Source: an uncultured Clostridia bacterium (lineage in GTDB: Bacteria; Bacillota; Clostridia; Christensenellales; Aristaeellaceae). From it: a stretch of DNA of 54,993 nt. A program made the position numbers and the translations under genes. Within the stretch, counting starts at the first letter, position 1. The number at the start of each line of letters is the position of its first letter. The notes beneath the pieces are model-generated. The model was not told where the DNA came from. It searched no databases and saw only the letters and a list, made by a program, of their open reading frames with translations. The stretch covers positions 1 through 54,993 of the forward strand of contig CAKTUU010000012.1 of NCBI GenBank assembly GCA_934621505.1. The letters run 5' to 3'. Below, in pieces: positions 17,123 through 25,305 of this stretch.

Positions 17123-17950
17123 ATGGATACAGATAATTTTTTGAAGATTGTATATTTCGATGAGAATTTTGTAGCTGATTTTCTCCAAATTATTGCTGGC
17201 GGCGAAATGAAAAAGACAACGGAACTGATGAAAGAACTGGATTGGACGTTCGACGCTAATGCTAATGCTGAAGCGAACGTTGGTAAGGAACCTAAATCTT
17301 TACCTAAACTGTTAGGCTTCTTAAGTGGAGTATCTATCAAAGGTGGCGGTCAAATTAGTGCTGACGTTAGTAAACGAACAAACCGCATTGCCAAGAGTAT
17401 TATAGAGAATACTCTTTTGGCGGATTTTGTTGATATGATAAAAAGCGATAGCCGGAGAACAAAAAATCCTAAATGTGCGGGAATTGAAGTGTTTAGAAAA
17501 GTATCTGTCCGGCCAGAAAAGAATTCTTTCACATTCATTATGTTGATTGCACCATACATAAATATGCTTGATGGCAAAGTGAATATAGCAGGAACGGACA
17601 GAGAACCTTTTACCCTCGATATTACCAAAATAGGAGAAGCAGTGGAACAAGGACGAGGTTACTATGAGTTCATTGCTGATACTGAGAAAAAGGAGGTCAT
17701 TCTACGCTTCAACAGTACAGCGTTTCGGAATCATTATACGCTATCCGATTTGCCGAAGATGTTGCTTACATACTATGCGGTAAAGGTAGGGAGAACAACT
17801 CGACGCAGTTTGCAGTTGGAGCAAGAATTCCAATTCGGGACTCAAAATAGTGCTAAAAGATTAAACTATATAGACGATAATTCTGCAAATAAAGATGAAG
17901 AATTAGAAGTGTATGATGTCGTGCTGGCAGGAGTGGTAGATAACGAATGA
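17123..17950 (+). CDS. DUF6414-like protein (DolA-like, Dodola-type defence component)
   Basis: This is a 275-residue, AT-rich gene with a GGAGGAAA ribosome binding site. The protein opens with a (I/V)YFDE strand and an FLQIIAGG segment, then has a Gly-rich stretch (LSGVSIKGGGQISAD) and a C-terminal part with RFNSTAFRNHYTLSDLPKMLLTY. From memory this resembles DUF6414, whose members pair with ClpB-like ATPases in the Dodola anti-phage system. No catalytic residues are evident, so it may be a sensor or effector partner. It overlaps the ATPase gene by four bases (ATGA). Base composition and codon use differ sharply from the neighbouring phage and host genes, so it was acquired separately. The family match is from recall, not from a search. 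Confidence 0.6.
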   Translation: MDTDNFLKIVYFDENFVADFLQIIAGGEMKKTTELMKELDWTFDANANAEANVGKEPKSLPKLLGFLSGVSIKGGGQISADVSKRTNRIAKSIIENTLLADFVDMIKSDSRRTKNPKCAGIEVFRKVSVRPEKNSFTFIMLIAPYINMLDGKVNIAGTDREPFTLDITKIGEAVEQGRGYYEFIADTEKKEVILRFNSTAFRNHYTLSDLPKMLLTYYAVKVGRTTRRSLQLEQEFQFGTQNSAKRLNYIDDNSANKDEELEVYDVVLAGVVDNE

Positions 17951-19077
17951 ATAGTATAAATATCTATTGGGGATCTGATTCGGTTTTTGAGCAAGCAACC
18001 GTAGGCATTACTACTCTAACATATTTACAGGACATATTGACATATATTGGACGTACTGAAGTTTTTATCCCAGGACTGCAAAAGCAGCAAGATAATAACA
18101 ATGCAGTTATGGAAGTCGAAAACCTAATAGTTTTCACGGACGATTATGGTGCTGTACGTGAATGGGCTCTTTTGGGCTTTACGAAAAATATTATGCAGAA
18201 TATCAAGCTGCAGATTAAAAATTTGTGGCTCAATAATCCTCCTCAGGCCATTTATGACGATATAATTCGCAATAACAATGGGGAAATTATCAAAGAACAT
18301 CACAGATCATATTCGGAACTGACGGACGATGCGATTCGAAAGATGGTCTTAACATTTTCCGAAAATATAGTTGGTCAGGACAACATCATAAAACATGTTG
18401 CTACTGCCTTGTATTCATTAAGACAGCAAGAGCGTAAACGACCTATTACATTATTGTTTCTTGGAGAATCTGGTGTAGGTAAGACGGAAACTGCAAAATT
18501 TATTGGTTCTTGTATGGATCAGAAAATGGTGCGTATCCAATTTTCAATGCAGCAGACGGCACATGCCTACCAGTTCATTTTTGGAGCAGAACATGGGGAA
18601 AACAGTTTGGCTCGTGAACTGATTCGGAGAGAATCAAATATAATCTTGCTGGATGAGTTTGATAAGGTTCCAGCAGCATTTTATAATGCGTTTTATCAAA
18701 TGTTTGATGAAGGGGTATTTGTGGATGCAAATTATACTGTCGACGTATCTAAAAGTATTATAATTTGTACAAGCAACTATCTAAACGAAGATGATGCTGA
18801 AAAGCAATTGGGAACGCCTATCTTTTCTCGCTTTTCAAAGATCATCAAGTTCAATGCTATCAGCAAAGAGGATCGCATCAAAATTGCACAGCGTTGCATT
18901 GATGACATAATAATGAAATTGCCGGAATCTGATCGAAATTTAGTTTCATCAGAGTCTATTATAAAAGATTTCACTTCATTCATTCAACATGGCCAGTATA
19001 TGAATATGCGCATGCTGAAAAATGATATTGAGGATGCAGTAAACTTTCATATATTAAGGGGAAAAGGAATACTGTAG
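17947..19077 (+). CDS. Clp-type AAA+ ATPase (DolB-like, Dodola-type defence component)
   Basis: This 376-residue protein has one AAA_2-type module like the second ring of ClpA/ClpB. A Walker A GESGVGKT lies at residues 173-180, Walker B IILLDEFD at about 234-241, a sensor-1 ICTSN at about 275, and a box VII arginine in FSRFSK. Residues 1-130 form a distinct N-terminal part (with NIYWGSD near the start) that I cannot assign. The sequence before Walker A (ENIVGQDNIIKHVATAL) is typical of Clp ATPases. No ClpP-binding IGF/LGF loop was noticed. It presumably remodels or unfolds a protein when infection is sensed with its partner. It is AT-rich and translationally coupled to the DUF6414-like gene. 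Confidence 0.75.
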   Translation: MNSINIYWGSDSVFEQATVGITTLTYLQDILTYIGRTEVFIPGLQKQQDNNNAVMEVENLIVFTDDYGAVREWALLGFTKNIMQNIKLQIKNLWLNNPPQAIYDDIIRNNNGEIIKEHHRSYSELTDDAIRKMVLTFSENIVGQDNIIKHVATALYSLRQQERKRPITLLFLGESGVGKTETAKFIGSCMDQKMVRIQFSMQQTAHAYQFIFGAEHGENSLARELIRRESNIILLDEFDKVPAAFYNAFYQMFDEGVFVDANYTVDVSKSIIICTSNYLNEDDAEKQLGTPIFSRFSKIIKFNAISKEDRIKIAQRCIDDIIMKLPESDRNLVSSESIIKDFTSFIQHGQYMNMRMLKNDIEDAVNFHILRGKGIL

Positions 19078-19233
19078 CAGTACAACAAGTTATCAAAACT
19101 TTCGAAAAGTCAAAATGAGGAATAGAGAATTATTACTTGATTCTGTATTCTGCTGCTGTTAAACCAAACGTTTACCCCACCAGTATTCAAGTGTTTTCCC
19201 CATATTGTATCAACCTCAGTGGGATTAGCCACC

Positions 19234-19278
19234 AAGGAACCCGGATATTGACACAATGTCCGGGGTTCTTTCTTTTTT
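19234..19278 (+). terminator. Terminator after the defence cassette
   Basis: AAGGAACCCGGA pairs with TCCGGG(G)TTCTTT with one bulged G, followed by a T-rich tail. An inner ATTG/CAAT pair extends it. The preceding 156 bases after the ATPase stop are AT-rich and hold nothing I recognise. Confidence 0.8.
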
Positions 19279-19548
19279 GCATAAAATAACGTGCAAGCAG
19301 AAGCCAGCGTTTAAAAAAGCCCTTATATTGGGAAACTTTAACCGCAAGTACGAATGAAGATACGCCGAACATATCTTTTTATGCGCTGTATCGTTTTTCT
19401 ATCGTTGGTTTGTCTGTCGATTACAAGCGCGTTTTAAGGTCTTTGCACCCGCGGTTTTGTCAAAACCGAACCGCCGTACTTGCTTCAGAAAAAATCGTCA
19501 CATAATACGTTACACTTTACGGCCAAACGTTACGGAGTACGCACATTT
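19279..19548 (+). other. Junction region without a recognisable gene
   Basis: Mixed-composition DNA between the prophage cargo and the host operon. A 27-codon frame at 19354-19437 would encode a signal-peptide-like string (MRCIVFLSLVCLSITSAF at its end) but has no good ribosome binding site and stops at once; it may be the stump of a broken gene. Nothing else was seen. Confidence 0.4.
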
Positions 19549-19670
19549 CAGTTTATCGTTCTTCAGTCGGGCTATGTGGACAAGAGTCATTTCTTTCGGA
19601 AATTCAAAAGCCGAATAACCTTACGCCGGTCCGGTATCGGGAAATGTTCCCTGCGGACAGGGCGGAGTAA
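19549..19670 (+). pseudogene. Remnant of an AraC-family regulator (C-terminal helix-turn-helix)
   Basis: GYVDKSHFFRKFKSR in one frame (from 19570) matches the second helix-turn-helix of AraC regulators (GYxDxSHFxRxFK). The expected continuation, TPVRYREMFPADRAE and a stop codon, is present at 19623-19670 in a different frame. At least one frameshift therefore separates the two parts, and no upstream regulator sequence survives. It may be a host gene cut or eroded by prophage insertion. Confidence 0.65.
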
Positions 19671-19677
19671 GACGGAG

Positions 19678-19711
19678 AAAGGCCGGAACCTTTGAAGCAG
19701 CTCCGGCCTTT
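19678..19711 (+). terminator. Perfect hairpin after the AraC remnant
   Basis: AAAGGCCGGA and TCCGGCCTTT form a perfect 10-bp stem with a 14-base loop. The lost regulator gene ends eight bases earlier, so this is likely its old terminator; the A-rich and T-rich ends of the stem suit termination in both directions. Confidence 0.7.
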
Positions 19712-19757
19712 GGCAGCACCGGCAGTTAAAGAATACAAACCAGATGCAAAAAACGCA

Positions 19758-19786
19758 TTGACAAATTCTTTGCGCGGCGCTATAAT
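19758..19786 (+). promoter_or_regulatory. Consensus SigA promoter of the aromatic amino acid operon
   Basis: Perfect TTGACA (19758-19763), a 17-base spacer and perfect TATAAT (19781-19786). Transcription would start near 19793, just before the ribosome binding site of the leader peptide. So strong a promoter fits control by attenuation rather than by activation. Confidence 0.92.
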
Positions 19787-19820
19787 CCAACCATCACCAA
19801 CGTAAGGAGGGCGTTTACCG

Positions 19821-19913
19821 ATGCTTGCACTTTGCAGCCATAATGCGTTTTACGCCTTTTATCGCTTTACCGGCTTTTACGGTAAGGCTGCTTTGCGTTG
19901 CGCTGTGAAGTAA
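19821..19913 (+). CDS. Phe/Tyr-rich leader peptide of the aromatic operon
   Basis: This short gene encodes 30 residues, with an AAGGAGG (19804-19810) ten bases before its ATG. Residues 10-20 contain four Phe (10, 13, 16, 19) and three Tyr (11, 14, 20) and no Trp. A hairpin, then a terminator with a T-run, follow the stop codon within 60 bases, and aroF comes next. Position, length and codon content are those of an attenuation leader peptide: when charged Phe- or Tyr-tRNA is short, the ribosome stalls on these codons and changes the folding of the RNA below. The peptide itself probably has no function after synthesis. Confidence 0.88.
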   Translation: MLALCSHNAFYAFYRFTGFYGKAALRCAVK

Positions 19914-19916
19914 GAA

Positions 19917-19970
19917 ACGGGCCGTCAAGCCCGTAACCCTCGCGGCCAATGCCGCGGGGGTTTTTCTTTT
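19917..19970 (+). promoter_or_regulatory. Transcription attenuator: competing hairpins and terminator before aroF
   Basis: First hairpin: ACGGGC (19917-19922) with GCCCGT (19929-19934). Terminator: CCCTCGCGGC (19937-19946) with GCCGCGGGGG (19951-19960), loop CAAT, then TTTTTCTTTT. GGCCG (19920-19924) can instead pair with CGGCC (19943-19947), which would break both hairpins and act as antiterminator. The alternative pairing is short, so other antiterminators using the leader coding region are possible. Together with the leader peptide this forms a ribosome-controlled switch. Confidence 0.8.
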
Positions 19971-19992
19971 GCAGAAAGGAAGCGTGCAAACC

Positions 19993-21006
19993 ATGATTGT
20001 CATCCTCAAAAAAGACCCGGATCAAAAGCAACTGCAAAACCTGCTGGATTGGTTGGCCAGCCTGAACCTGACGGTTCATCCTTCCCAGGGCCAGACCCAC
20101 ATGCTGCTGGGCCTGGTGGGCGATACCTCTGTGGTGGATATCGACCTGCTGCGGGCACTGGATATTGTAGAGGACGTAAAGCGGGTTCAGGAACCCTATA
20201 AAAACGCCAATCGCAAATTCCATGAGGAGGACACCGTGGTTCAGGTGGGCGATGTTCGGGTGGGCGGCGGCTCCTTTGCCGTGATCGCCGGGCCGTGCAG
20301 CATTGAAACGGAGGAGCAGATCTGCGGCATTGCACAGGCGGTCAAGGCCGCGGGGGCTACCATGCTGCGGGGCGGCGCGTTTAAGCCGCGCACATCGCCC
20401 TACGCTTTTCAGGGCCTGCGCAAACATGGATTGGAGCTGCTGCTGGAAGCCAAAAAGCTGACGGGTCTGCCTGTGGTGACCGAGATTATGGACCTGTCCC
20501 AGCTGGATTTGTTTGACGATGTGGACGTGATTCAGGTGGGCGCGCGCAATATGCAGAATTTTGAACTGCTGAAGGCCATGGGCCATACCGGCAAGCCCAT
20601 CCTGCTGAAACGGGGCCTGGCCAATACGCTGCAGGAATGGCTGATGAGCGCGGAATATATCATGGCGGGCGGCAACAGCCAGGTCATTTTGTGCGAGCGG
20701 GGCATTCGCACCTTTGAAACCGCCACCCGCAACACGCTGGATTTGTCCGCTGTGCCCATGCTGAAAAAGCTGACCCACCTGCCTGTGATTGTGGATCCCA
20801 GCCACGCCACAGGCATTGCCTGGATGGTCAAGCCCATGGCGCTGGCGGCTACGGCGGCAGGCGCGGACGGTTTGATGATCGAGGTGCATAACGACCCGCC
20901 CCACGCCCTGTGCGATGGCGCGCAGTCCATTACCCCTGCTGTGTTCGCGGAAACCATGGAAGCGGTGCGGGCCATCCGTCCCCTGGCCTACAAAAGGGAG
21001 GCGTAA
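19993..21006 (+). CDS. aroF: 3-deoxy-7-phosphoheptulonate synthase (DAHP synthase, type I beta)
   Basis: The product (337 residues) joins phosphoenolpyruvate and erythrose 4-phosphate to DAHP, the first step of the shikimate pathway. The first 75 residues form a ferredoxin/ACT-like regulatory domain as in the Thermotoga-type enzyme. The barrel follows with AGPCSIE, GGAFKPRTSPYAFQG, LLKRG and IVDPSHATG. Feedback inhibition by Phe or Tyr through the N-terminal domain is known for such enzymes and would complement the attenuator upstream. The start ATG 19993 has AGAAAGGA at 19973-19980. It is the first structural gene of the operon; tyrA begins two bases after its stop. Confidence 0.95.
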   Translation: MIVILKKDPDQKQLQNLLDWLASLNLTVHPSQGQTHMLLGLVGDTSVVDIDLLRALDIVEDVKRVQEPYKNANRKFHEEDTVVQVGDVRVGGGSFAVIAGPCSIETEEQICGIAQAVKAAGATMLRGGAFKPRTSPYAFQGLRKHGLELLLEAKKLTGLPVVTEIMDLSQLDLFDDVDVIQVGARNMQNFELLKAMGHTGKPILLKRGLANTLQEWLMSAEYIMAGGNSQVILCERGIRTFETATRNTLDLSAVPMLKKLTHLPVIVDPSHATGIAWMVKPMALAATAAGADGLMIEVHNDPPHALCDGAQSITPAVFAETMEAVRAIRPLAYKREA

Positions 21007-21008
21007 GC

Positions 21009-21854
21009 ATGAACATTGCGATCATCGGCCTGGGGCTGATCGGCGGCTCCATTGCCCGCTGCCTGAAAAAGAATACGCCCCATACCGTGCTGGGTATGGA
21101 TATTGATCCGCAGGTCATCTATAAGGCCCGCCTGCTGGACGCGATCGATAACGAGCTGACCGACGAACGTCTGGGCATTTGCGATATGGTGATTTTGGCC
21201 ACCTGGCCCAGGGCGGCGGTGGAGTATGTGCAAACCCATGCGGATTTGCTGAAGCCCGGCGCGATGGTCATGGACGTATGCGGCGTAAAGCAGGCGGTTT
21301 GCCAGCCGCTGTGGGCGCTGGCACAGGAAAAAGGCTTCCGCTTCGTAGGCGGCCACCCCATGGCGGGCATTGAATACAGCGGCTTTTCCCATTCCAAGGC
21401 CGACCTGTTTCAGAACGCGTCCATGATTCTGGTGCCGCCTAAAGGCATGGATATCCAGACGGTGGCGAACCTGAAGCATTTCTGGCACGAGCTGGGCTTT
21501 GCCCGGGTCGTCATAACCACGGCGGAAAATCACGACCGGATGATCGCGTACACCTCCCAGCTGGCGCACATTCTTAGCAGCGCCTATGTGCAAAGCCCCA
21601 CGGCGCTGGAACATTTTGGCTTTTCGGCAGGCAGCTTCAAGGATCTGTCCCGTGTGGCCCGGCTGAACGAGGATATGTGGACGGAGCTGTTCTTTGAAAA
21701 CCAGGGGCCGCTGCTGCACGAGGTCGATACCCTGATCGATAACCTGACGCGCTACCGGAACGCGCTGCGGGACGGCGATACCCAGGCCATGCACGACCTG
21801 CTGAAGGAAGGCCGCATTCGCAAAGCCGCCGCGGACAGCAAGGAGGACCAGTGA
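21009..21854 (+). CDS. tyrA: Prephenate dehydrogenase
   Basis: This 281-residue enzyme oxidises prephenate to 4-hydroxyphenylpyruvate, the branch towards tyrosine. It has an N-terminal Rossmann fold (GLGLIGGSIA), the GGHPMAG motif with the conserved His, and the helical C-terminal dimer domain (HDRMIAYTSQLAH and SAGSFKDLSRVA). There is no C-terminal ACT domain, so enzyme-level feedback by tyrosine is less likely here. It starts two bases after aroF, with AAGGGAGG inside the end of aroF. Its stop shares a base with the aroB start (TGATG). Confidence 0.93.
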   Translation: MNIAIIGLGLIGGSIARCLKKNTPHTVLGMDIDPQVIYKARLLDAIDNELTDERLGICDMVILATWPRAAVEYVQTHADLLKPGAMVMDVCGVKQAVCQPLWALAQEKGFRFVGGHPMAGIEYSGFSHSKADLFQNASMILVPPKGMDIQTVANLKHFWHELGFARVVITTAENHDRMIAYTSQLAHILSSAYVQSPTALEHFGFSAGSFKDLSRVARLNEDMWTELFFENQGPLLHEVDTLIDNLTRYRNALRDGDTQAMHDLLKEGRIRKAAADSKEDQ

Positions 21855-22915
21855 TGAAAACGGTGCAAATTCAGGGGCAGCATCCTTATGAGGCCCGCAT
21901 CCGCCGTGGCCTGCTGGATGAACTGGGGCAGCAGCTTCATGCCGCACTGCCAGCGGTTCAGTCTGTGGCCCTGCTGACGGACGATGTGGTGTACCGCCTG
22001 TATGGCGGCCGCGCGGAGCAGTCGCTGCAAAAAGCGGGGCTGAAGGTATGCTGCTTCGCCTTCCCTCATGGGGAGGAACACAAAACCCTAAGCACCTGGG
22101 CCGATATGGTAGATTTTCTGGCGGAGCACAGGCTGACCCGCTCGGACTGCGTGGTGGCGCTGGGAGGCGGCATTCCCGGCGATTTGGCGGGGTTCGCGGC
22201 GGCCAGCTACCTGCGGGGCATGCCCTGTGTGCAGGCGCCCACCACCCTGCTGGCCATGGTGGACAGCAGCGTTGGCGGAAAAACCGGCTTTAACCTGCGT
22301 CAGGGCAAAAATCTGGTGGGAGCGTTCCATCAGCCGGCGCTGGTGCTGTGCGACCCGGATACGCTGGCCACTCTGCCGCCGGAGATTCTGGCGGACGGGG
22401 CCGCGGAATCCATCAAATACGGCGTGCTGGGGGATAAAAGCCTGTTTGACCTGCTGGCGGGCGGCGACTGGCTGGCAAAGGCGGATGACGTGATTGCCCG
22501 CTGCGTGGCCGCCAAGGCTGAACTGGTGGCCGCCGACGAGCATGATACCGGCTGCCGCCAGCTGCTGAATTTGGGCCATACCTTCGCCCATGCCATTGAA
22601 AAGCGCAGCCATTTCGCCGTTTCGCACGGCCATGCGGTAGCCGTTGGCATGGTGTACGCCGCGCGCCTGTCCTGCCGCCTGGGACTGTGCCACAGCGATG
22701 TGGAGCAGCGCATACGCCGGGCCAATGAGGCAAACGGCCTGCCGTCCAGCGCCGCCTATTCGGCGGACGAGCTGTGCGCCGTGGCTTTGTCGGATAAAAA
22801 GCGCATGGGCGATACGCTGACCTTTGTGCTTCCCCACGCCATTGGGCAGTGCGGGCTGCATCGGGCGTCCCTGCGGGAAGCGTCCCAATGGATGAAATTT
22901 GCTGTGGAGGAATAA
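21854..22915 (+). CDS. aroB: 3-dehydroquinate synthase
   Basis: This 353-residue NAD- and metal-dependent enzyme turns DAHP into 3-dehydroquinate. Signatures: GGGIPGDLAGFAAA, TTLLAMVDSSVGGKTGFN, and the metal-binding NLGHTFAHAIE plus SHGHAVAVGM. The start is ATG 21854, coupled to tyrA through TGATG, with AAGGAGG at 21840-21846; GTG 21851 is a less likely alternative. The length is normal for the family. Confidence 0.95.
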   Translation: MKTVQIQGQHPYEARIRRGLLDELGQQLHAALPAVQSVALLTDDVVYRLYGGRAEQSLQKAGLKVCCFAFPHGEEHKTLSTWADMVDFLAEHRLTRSDCVVALGGGIPGDLAGFAAASYLRGMPCVQAPTTLLAMVDSSVGGKTGFNLRQGKNLVGAFHQPALVLCDPDTLATLPPEILADGAAESIKYGVLGDKSLFDLLAGGDWLAKADDVIARCVAAKAELVAADEHDTGCRQLLNLGHTFAHAIEKRSHFAVSHGHAVAVGMVYAARLSCRLGLCHSDVEQRIRRANEANGLPSSAAYSADELCAVALSDKKRMGDTLTFVLPHAIGQCGLHRASLREASQWMKFAVEE

Positions 22916-22920
22916 AAACG

Positions 22921-24054
22921 ATGGATATCAACGAAAGCCGGGAAAAAATCAACCAAATTGACGACCAGCTGATCCGCCTGTTTGAGCAGCGCATGGAAGC
23001 GGCCCTGGAAATTGCCAGGTACAAGCAGCAAAATCACCTGCCGGTGTACGATCCCGCCCGGGAACGGCAGGTGCTGCTGCGCCAGACTGCCGCCGTGCCG
23101 CCGCAACTGTCCGCTTCGGCCAGGGTGCTGTACAGCACCCTGTTTGACCTGAGCCGCAGCTACCAGCACCGCTATCTGTCCGCCCCTTCCGATTTGCCGG
23201 ATCGAATCCGCGCCGCCGTCAAGGACGAGGACTTTCCCGCGCAGGCGGTGGTGGCCTGTCAGGGCGTAGAGGGCGCGTATAGCCAGCAGGCGTGCGAAAA
23301 GCTGTTTGACATGCCCAATATTATGTTCTGCAAGCGGTTTGAGGGCGTGTTTCAGGCCATTGAAAGCGGGCTGTGCCGCTATGGCGTGCTGCCCATTGAA
23401 AACAGCGCCTACGGCTCCGTGGACGAGGTGTACGACCTGATGCGCCAGCACCGCTTTTACATTGTGCGCAGCATCAAGGTAAAGGTGAACCATCAGCTGA
23501 TGGCCCTGCCGGGAACCAAGCTGTCCGACATTCGAGAGGTGGTCAGCCACAGTCAGGCCATCGGTCAGTGCGGACGGTTCCTCAAAACCCTGCCGGATGT
23601 GAAAATCACCCCCTGCGAAAATACCGCGGCCGCTGCCAAGCTGGTCAGCCAGAGCGGACGGCGCGATTTGGCGGCCATCGCTTCTCCCGCCTGCGCCGAG
23701 CTGTACGGTCTGGTTCCCCTGCAAAAGAATGTGTGCGACACGGACCATAACTTTACCCGGTTCATTTGCATTGCCCGTGAAATCGAAATTTATCCCGGAG
23801 CCAACCGCATGAGCCTGATGCTGACCCTGCCCCATAAGCCCGGCTCCCTGTACCGGATGATCGCCCGGTTTGCCGCCCTGGGGCTGAACCTGACCAAGCT
23901 GGAAAGCCGCCCGCTGGCGGGTACGGACTTTGAGTTCCAGTTCTATTTTGACCTGGAGGCCAGCGTGCGCAACGACGACGCGGTGAACCTGGTGGGCGAG
24001 CTCAGCAGCGAAAACGAGGATTTCACCTACCTGGGCAGCTATTTAGAGGTGTAA
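22921..24054 (+). CDS. pheA: Bifunctional chorismate mutase / prephenate dehydratase (P-protein)
   Basis: This 377-residue enzyme makes phenylpyruvate from chorismate. Residues 1-90 are an AroQ-type chorismate mutase (INQIDDQLIRLFEQRM). About 105-285 is the prephenate dehydratase domain (GVEGAYSQQA, LPIENSAYGSV, NFTRFICIA). About 295-370 is an ACT domain with KPGSLYRMI and the ESRP motif that binds phenylalanine, so feedback inhibition by Phe is expected. The start ATG 22921 follows GGAGGAA at the end of aroB. The next gene starts three bases after its stop. Confidence 0.95.
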   Translation: MDINESREKINQIDDQLIRLFEQRMEAALEIARYKQQNHLPVYDPARERQVLLRQTAAVPPQLSASARVLYSTLFDLSRSYQHRYLSAPSDLPDRIRAAVKDEDFPAQAVVACQGVEGAYSQQACEKLFDMPNIMFCKRFEGVFQAIESGLCRYGVLPIENSAYGSVDEVYDLMRQHRFYIVRSIKVKVNHQLMALPGTKLSDIREVVSHSQAIGQCGRFLKTLPDVKITPCENTAAAAKLVSQSGRRDLAAIASPACAELYGLVPLQKNVCDTDHNFTRFICIAREIEIYPGANRMSLMLTLPHKPGSLYRMIARFAALGLNLTKLESRPLAGTDFEFQFYFDLEASVRNDDAVNLVGELSSENEDFTYLGSYLEV

Positions 24055-24057
24055 AGC

Positions 24058-25305
24058 ATGAAGCGACGCTTTGGACTGCTGGGGGGCAGGCTGGTTCACA
24101 GTCATTCGCCCATGCTGCATGGACTGCTGGCGGACTATGAGTACCGGCTGTATGAAAAAAAACCTGAGGAGCTGGACGGCTTTTTACGCTCCGGCGATTT
24201 TGACGGGCTGAACGTAACCATCCCCTACAAGCAGGCGGTGATCCCCTATCTGGCGGAAATCAGCCCTCAGGCCCGGCGAATCGGCAGCGTCAATACCATT
24301 GTGCGCCGCCAGGGCGGCGCCCTGTATGGGGACAATACGGACGCGGCGGGAATGCAGGCGGCTCTGAATGGCATTCCCGCCTCCATAAGCGGCCAAAAGG
24401 TGCTGGTGCTGGGCAGCGGCGGCACATCGCTGACCGCGTGCGACGTGGTGCGTCAGGCGGGCGGCACGCCGGTGGTGATTTCCCGAAAAGGGGAAAACAC
24501 CTATGACCAGCTGGAAAAGCACGGAGACGCCGCCGGGCTGATTAACGCCACGCCGGTTGGCATGTACCCCAATGTGGAGGCCAGCCCGGTGGATTTGACC
24601 CGGCTGCCCCATTTGCGGTTTGTGATGGACGCGGTGTACAATCCCCTGCGAACCCGGCTGCTGCTGCAAGCCAATGAATTGGGCATTCCCTGCGCAGGGG
24701 GCCTGACCATGCTGGTGTGGCAGGCGGCGTACGCCTGCCAGCTGTTTACCGGCCAGCCGTTGCCCGCACGGCGGGTGCTGGACGCGGAAAGAAAATTGCG
24801 CAAAAAAGTGACCAATCTGGTCATTGTGGGCATGCCGGGAGCGGGCAAGAGCAGCCTGGGCCGTCTGGCGGCCCGGGATCTGGACATGCCCCTGGTGGAT
24901 TTGGACGAGGAGATTGTACGCGCGGCAGGCCAGTCCATTCCCCATATTTTTGAAGCCGAGGGGGAAGCGGGCTTTCGCCGGAGGGAGGCGGAGGCCTTGC
25001 GTCAGGCGGCGCTGAAGGGCGGTCAGGTGATCGTTACCGGCGGCGGCGCGCCGGTGAGCGCCCAAAACCGGGAATGGCTGCGCATGAACGGCGTTGTGGC
25101 GCATATCACCCGCCCCATCGCCGCTTTGCCCACGGAGGGGCGGCCCGTTTCCCAAGCCAACAGTCTGGAAGCCCTGTGGCAGATGCGCAAAGCGGATTAC
25201 GCCGCCTGCGCCGATGTGACCCTGCCCAATGAAACCACCCTGCAAGCCTGCGCAAGCGCAGTTGAGGAGGCCTATCATGAAGCTCTTTGTCCTGAACGGT
25301 CCTAA
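24058..25305 (+). CDS. aroE-aroK: Fused shikimate dehydrogenase - shikimate kinase
   Basis: This is a 415-residue fusion of two shikimate pathway enzymes. Residues 1-255: shikimate dehydrogenase with the substrate-binding SHSPMLH, NVTIPYK and GDNTDAAG motifs and a nucleotide-binding GSGGTSLTA. Residues 258-415: shikimate kinase with Walker A GMPGAGKSS, DLDEEI, VTGGGAP and a GRPVS element. Both halves keep their key residues, so both activities are expected. Fusion allows the enzymes to be made in equal amounts and possibly pass shikimate between them. The 3' end overlaps aroQ by 29 bases. No aroA or aroC is present in the window. Confidence 0.93.
   Translation: MKRRFGLLGGRLVHSHSPMLHGLLADYEYRLYEKKPEELDGFLRSGDFDGLNVTIPYKQAVIPYLAEISPQARRIGSVNTIVRRQGGALYGDNTDAAGMQAALNGIPASISGQKVLVLGSGGTSLTACDVVRQAGGTPVVISRKGENTYDQLEKHGDAAGLINATPVGMYPNVEASPVDLTRLPHLRFVMDAVYNPLRTRLLLQANELGIPCAGGLTMLVWQAAYACQLFTGQPLPARRVLDAERKLRKKVTNLVIVGMPGAGKSSLGRLAARDLDMPLVDLDEEIVRAAGQSIPHIFEAEGEAGFRRREAEALRQAALKGGQVIVTGGGAPVSAQNREWLRMNGVVAHITRPIAALPTEGRPVSQANSLEALWQMRKADYAACADVTLPNETTLQACASAVEEAYHEALCPERS

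Larger units (their letters stand above)
1..19278. mobile_element. Right part of a siphovirus-type prophage (left end outside the window)
   Basis: Tail, lysis and integration genes lie in the usual siphophage order: tape measure, distal tail, tail endopeptidase/receptor binding, accessory tail protein, holin, endolysin, recombinases. Two AT-rich cargo modules are present: an acetyltransferase inside the tail genes and a two-gene AAA ATPase cassette beyond the recombinases. Host metabolism starts at about 19.7 kb. The right boundary is inferred: somewhere between the terminator after the cargo cassette and the aromatic operon promoter. No attachment core could be identified because the left end is not in the window. 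Confidence 0.75.

Noticed and set aside
19354..19437. 27-residue signal-peptide-like gene
   Set aside because: No credible ribosome binding site, ends right after the hydrophobic part, and lies in decayed DNA.
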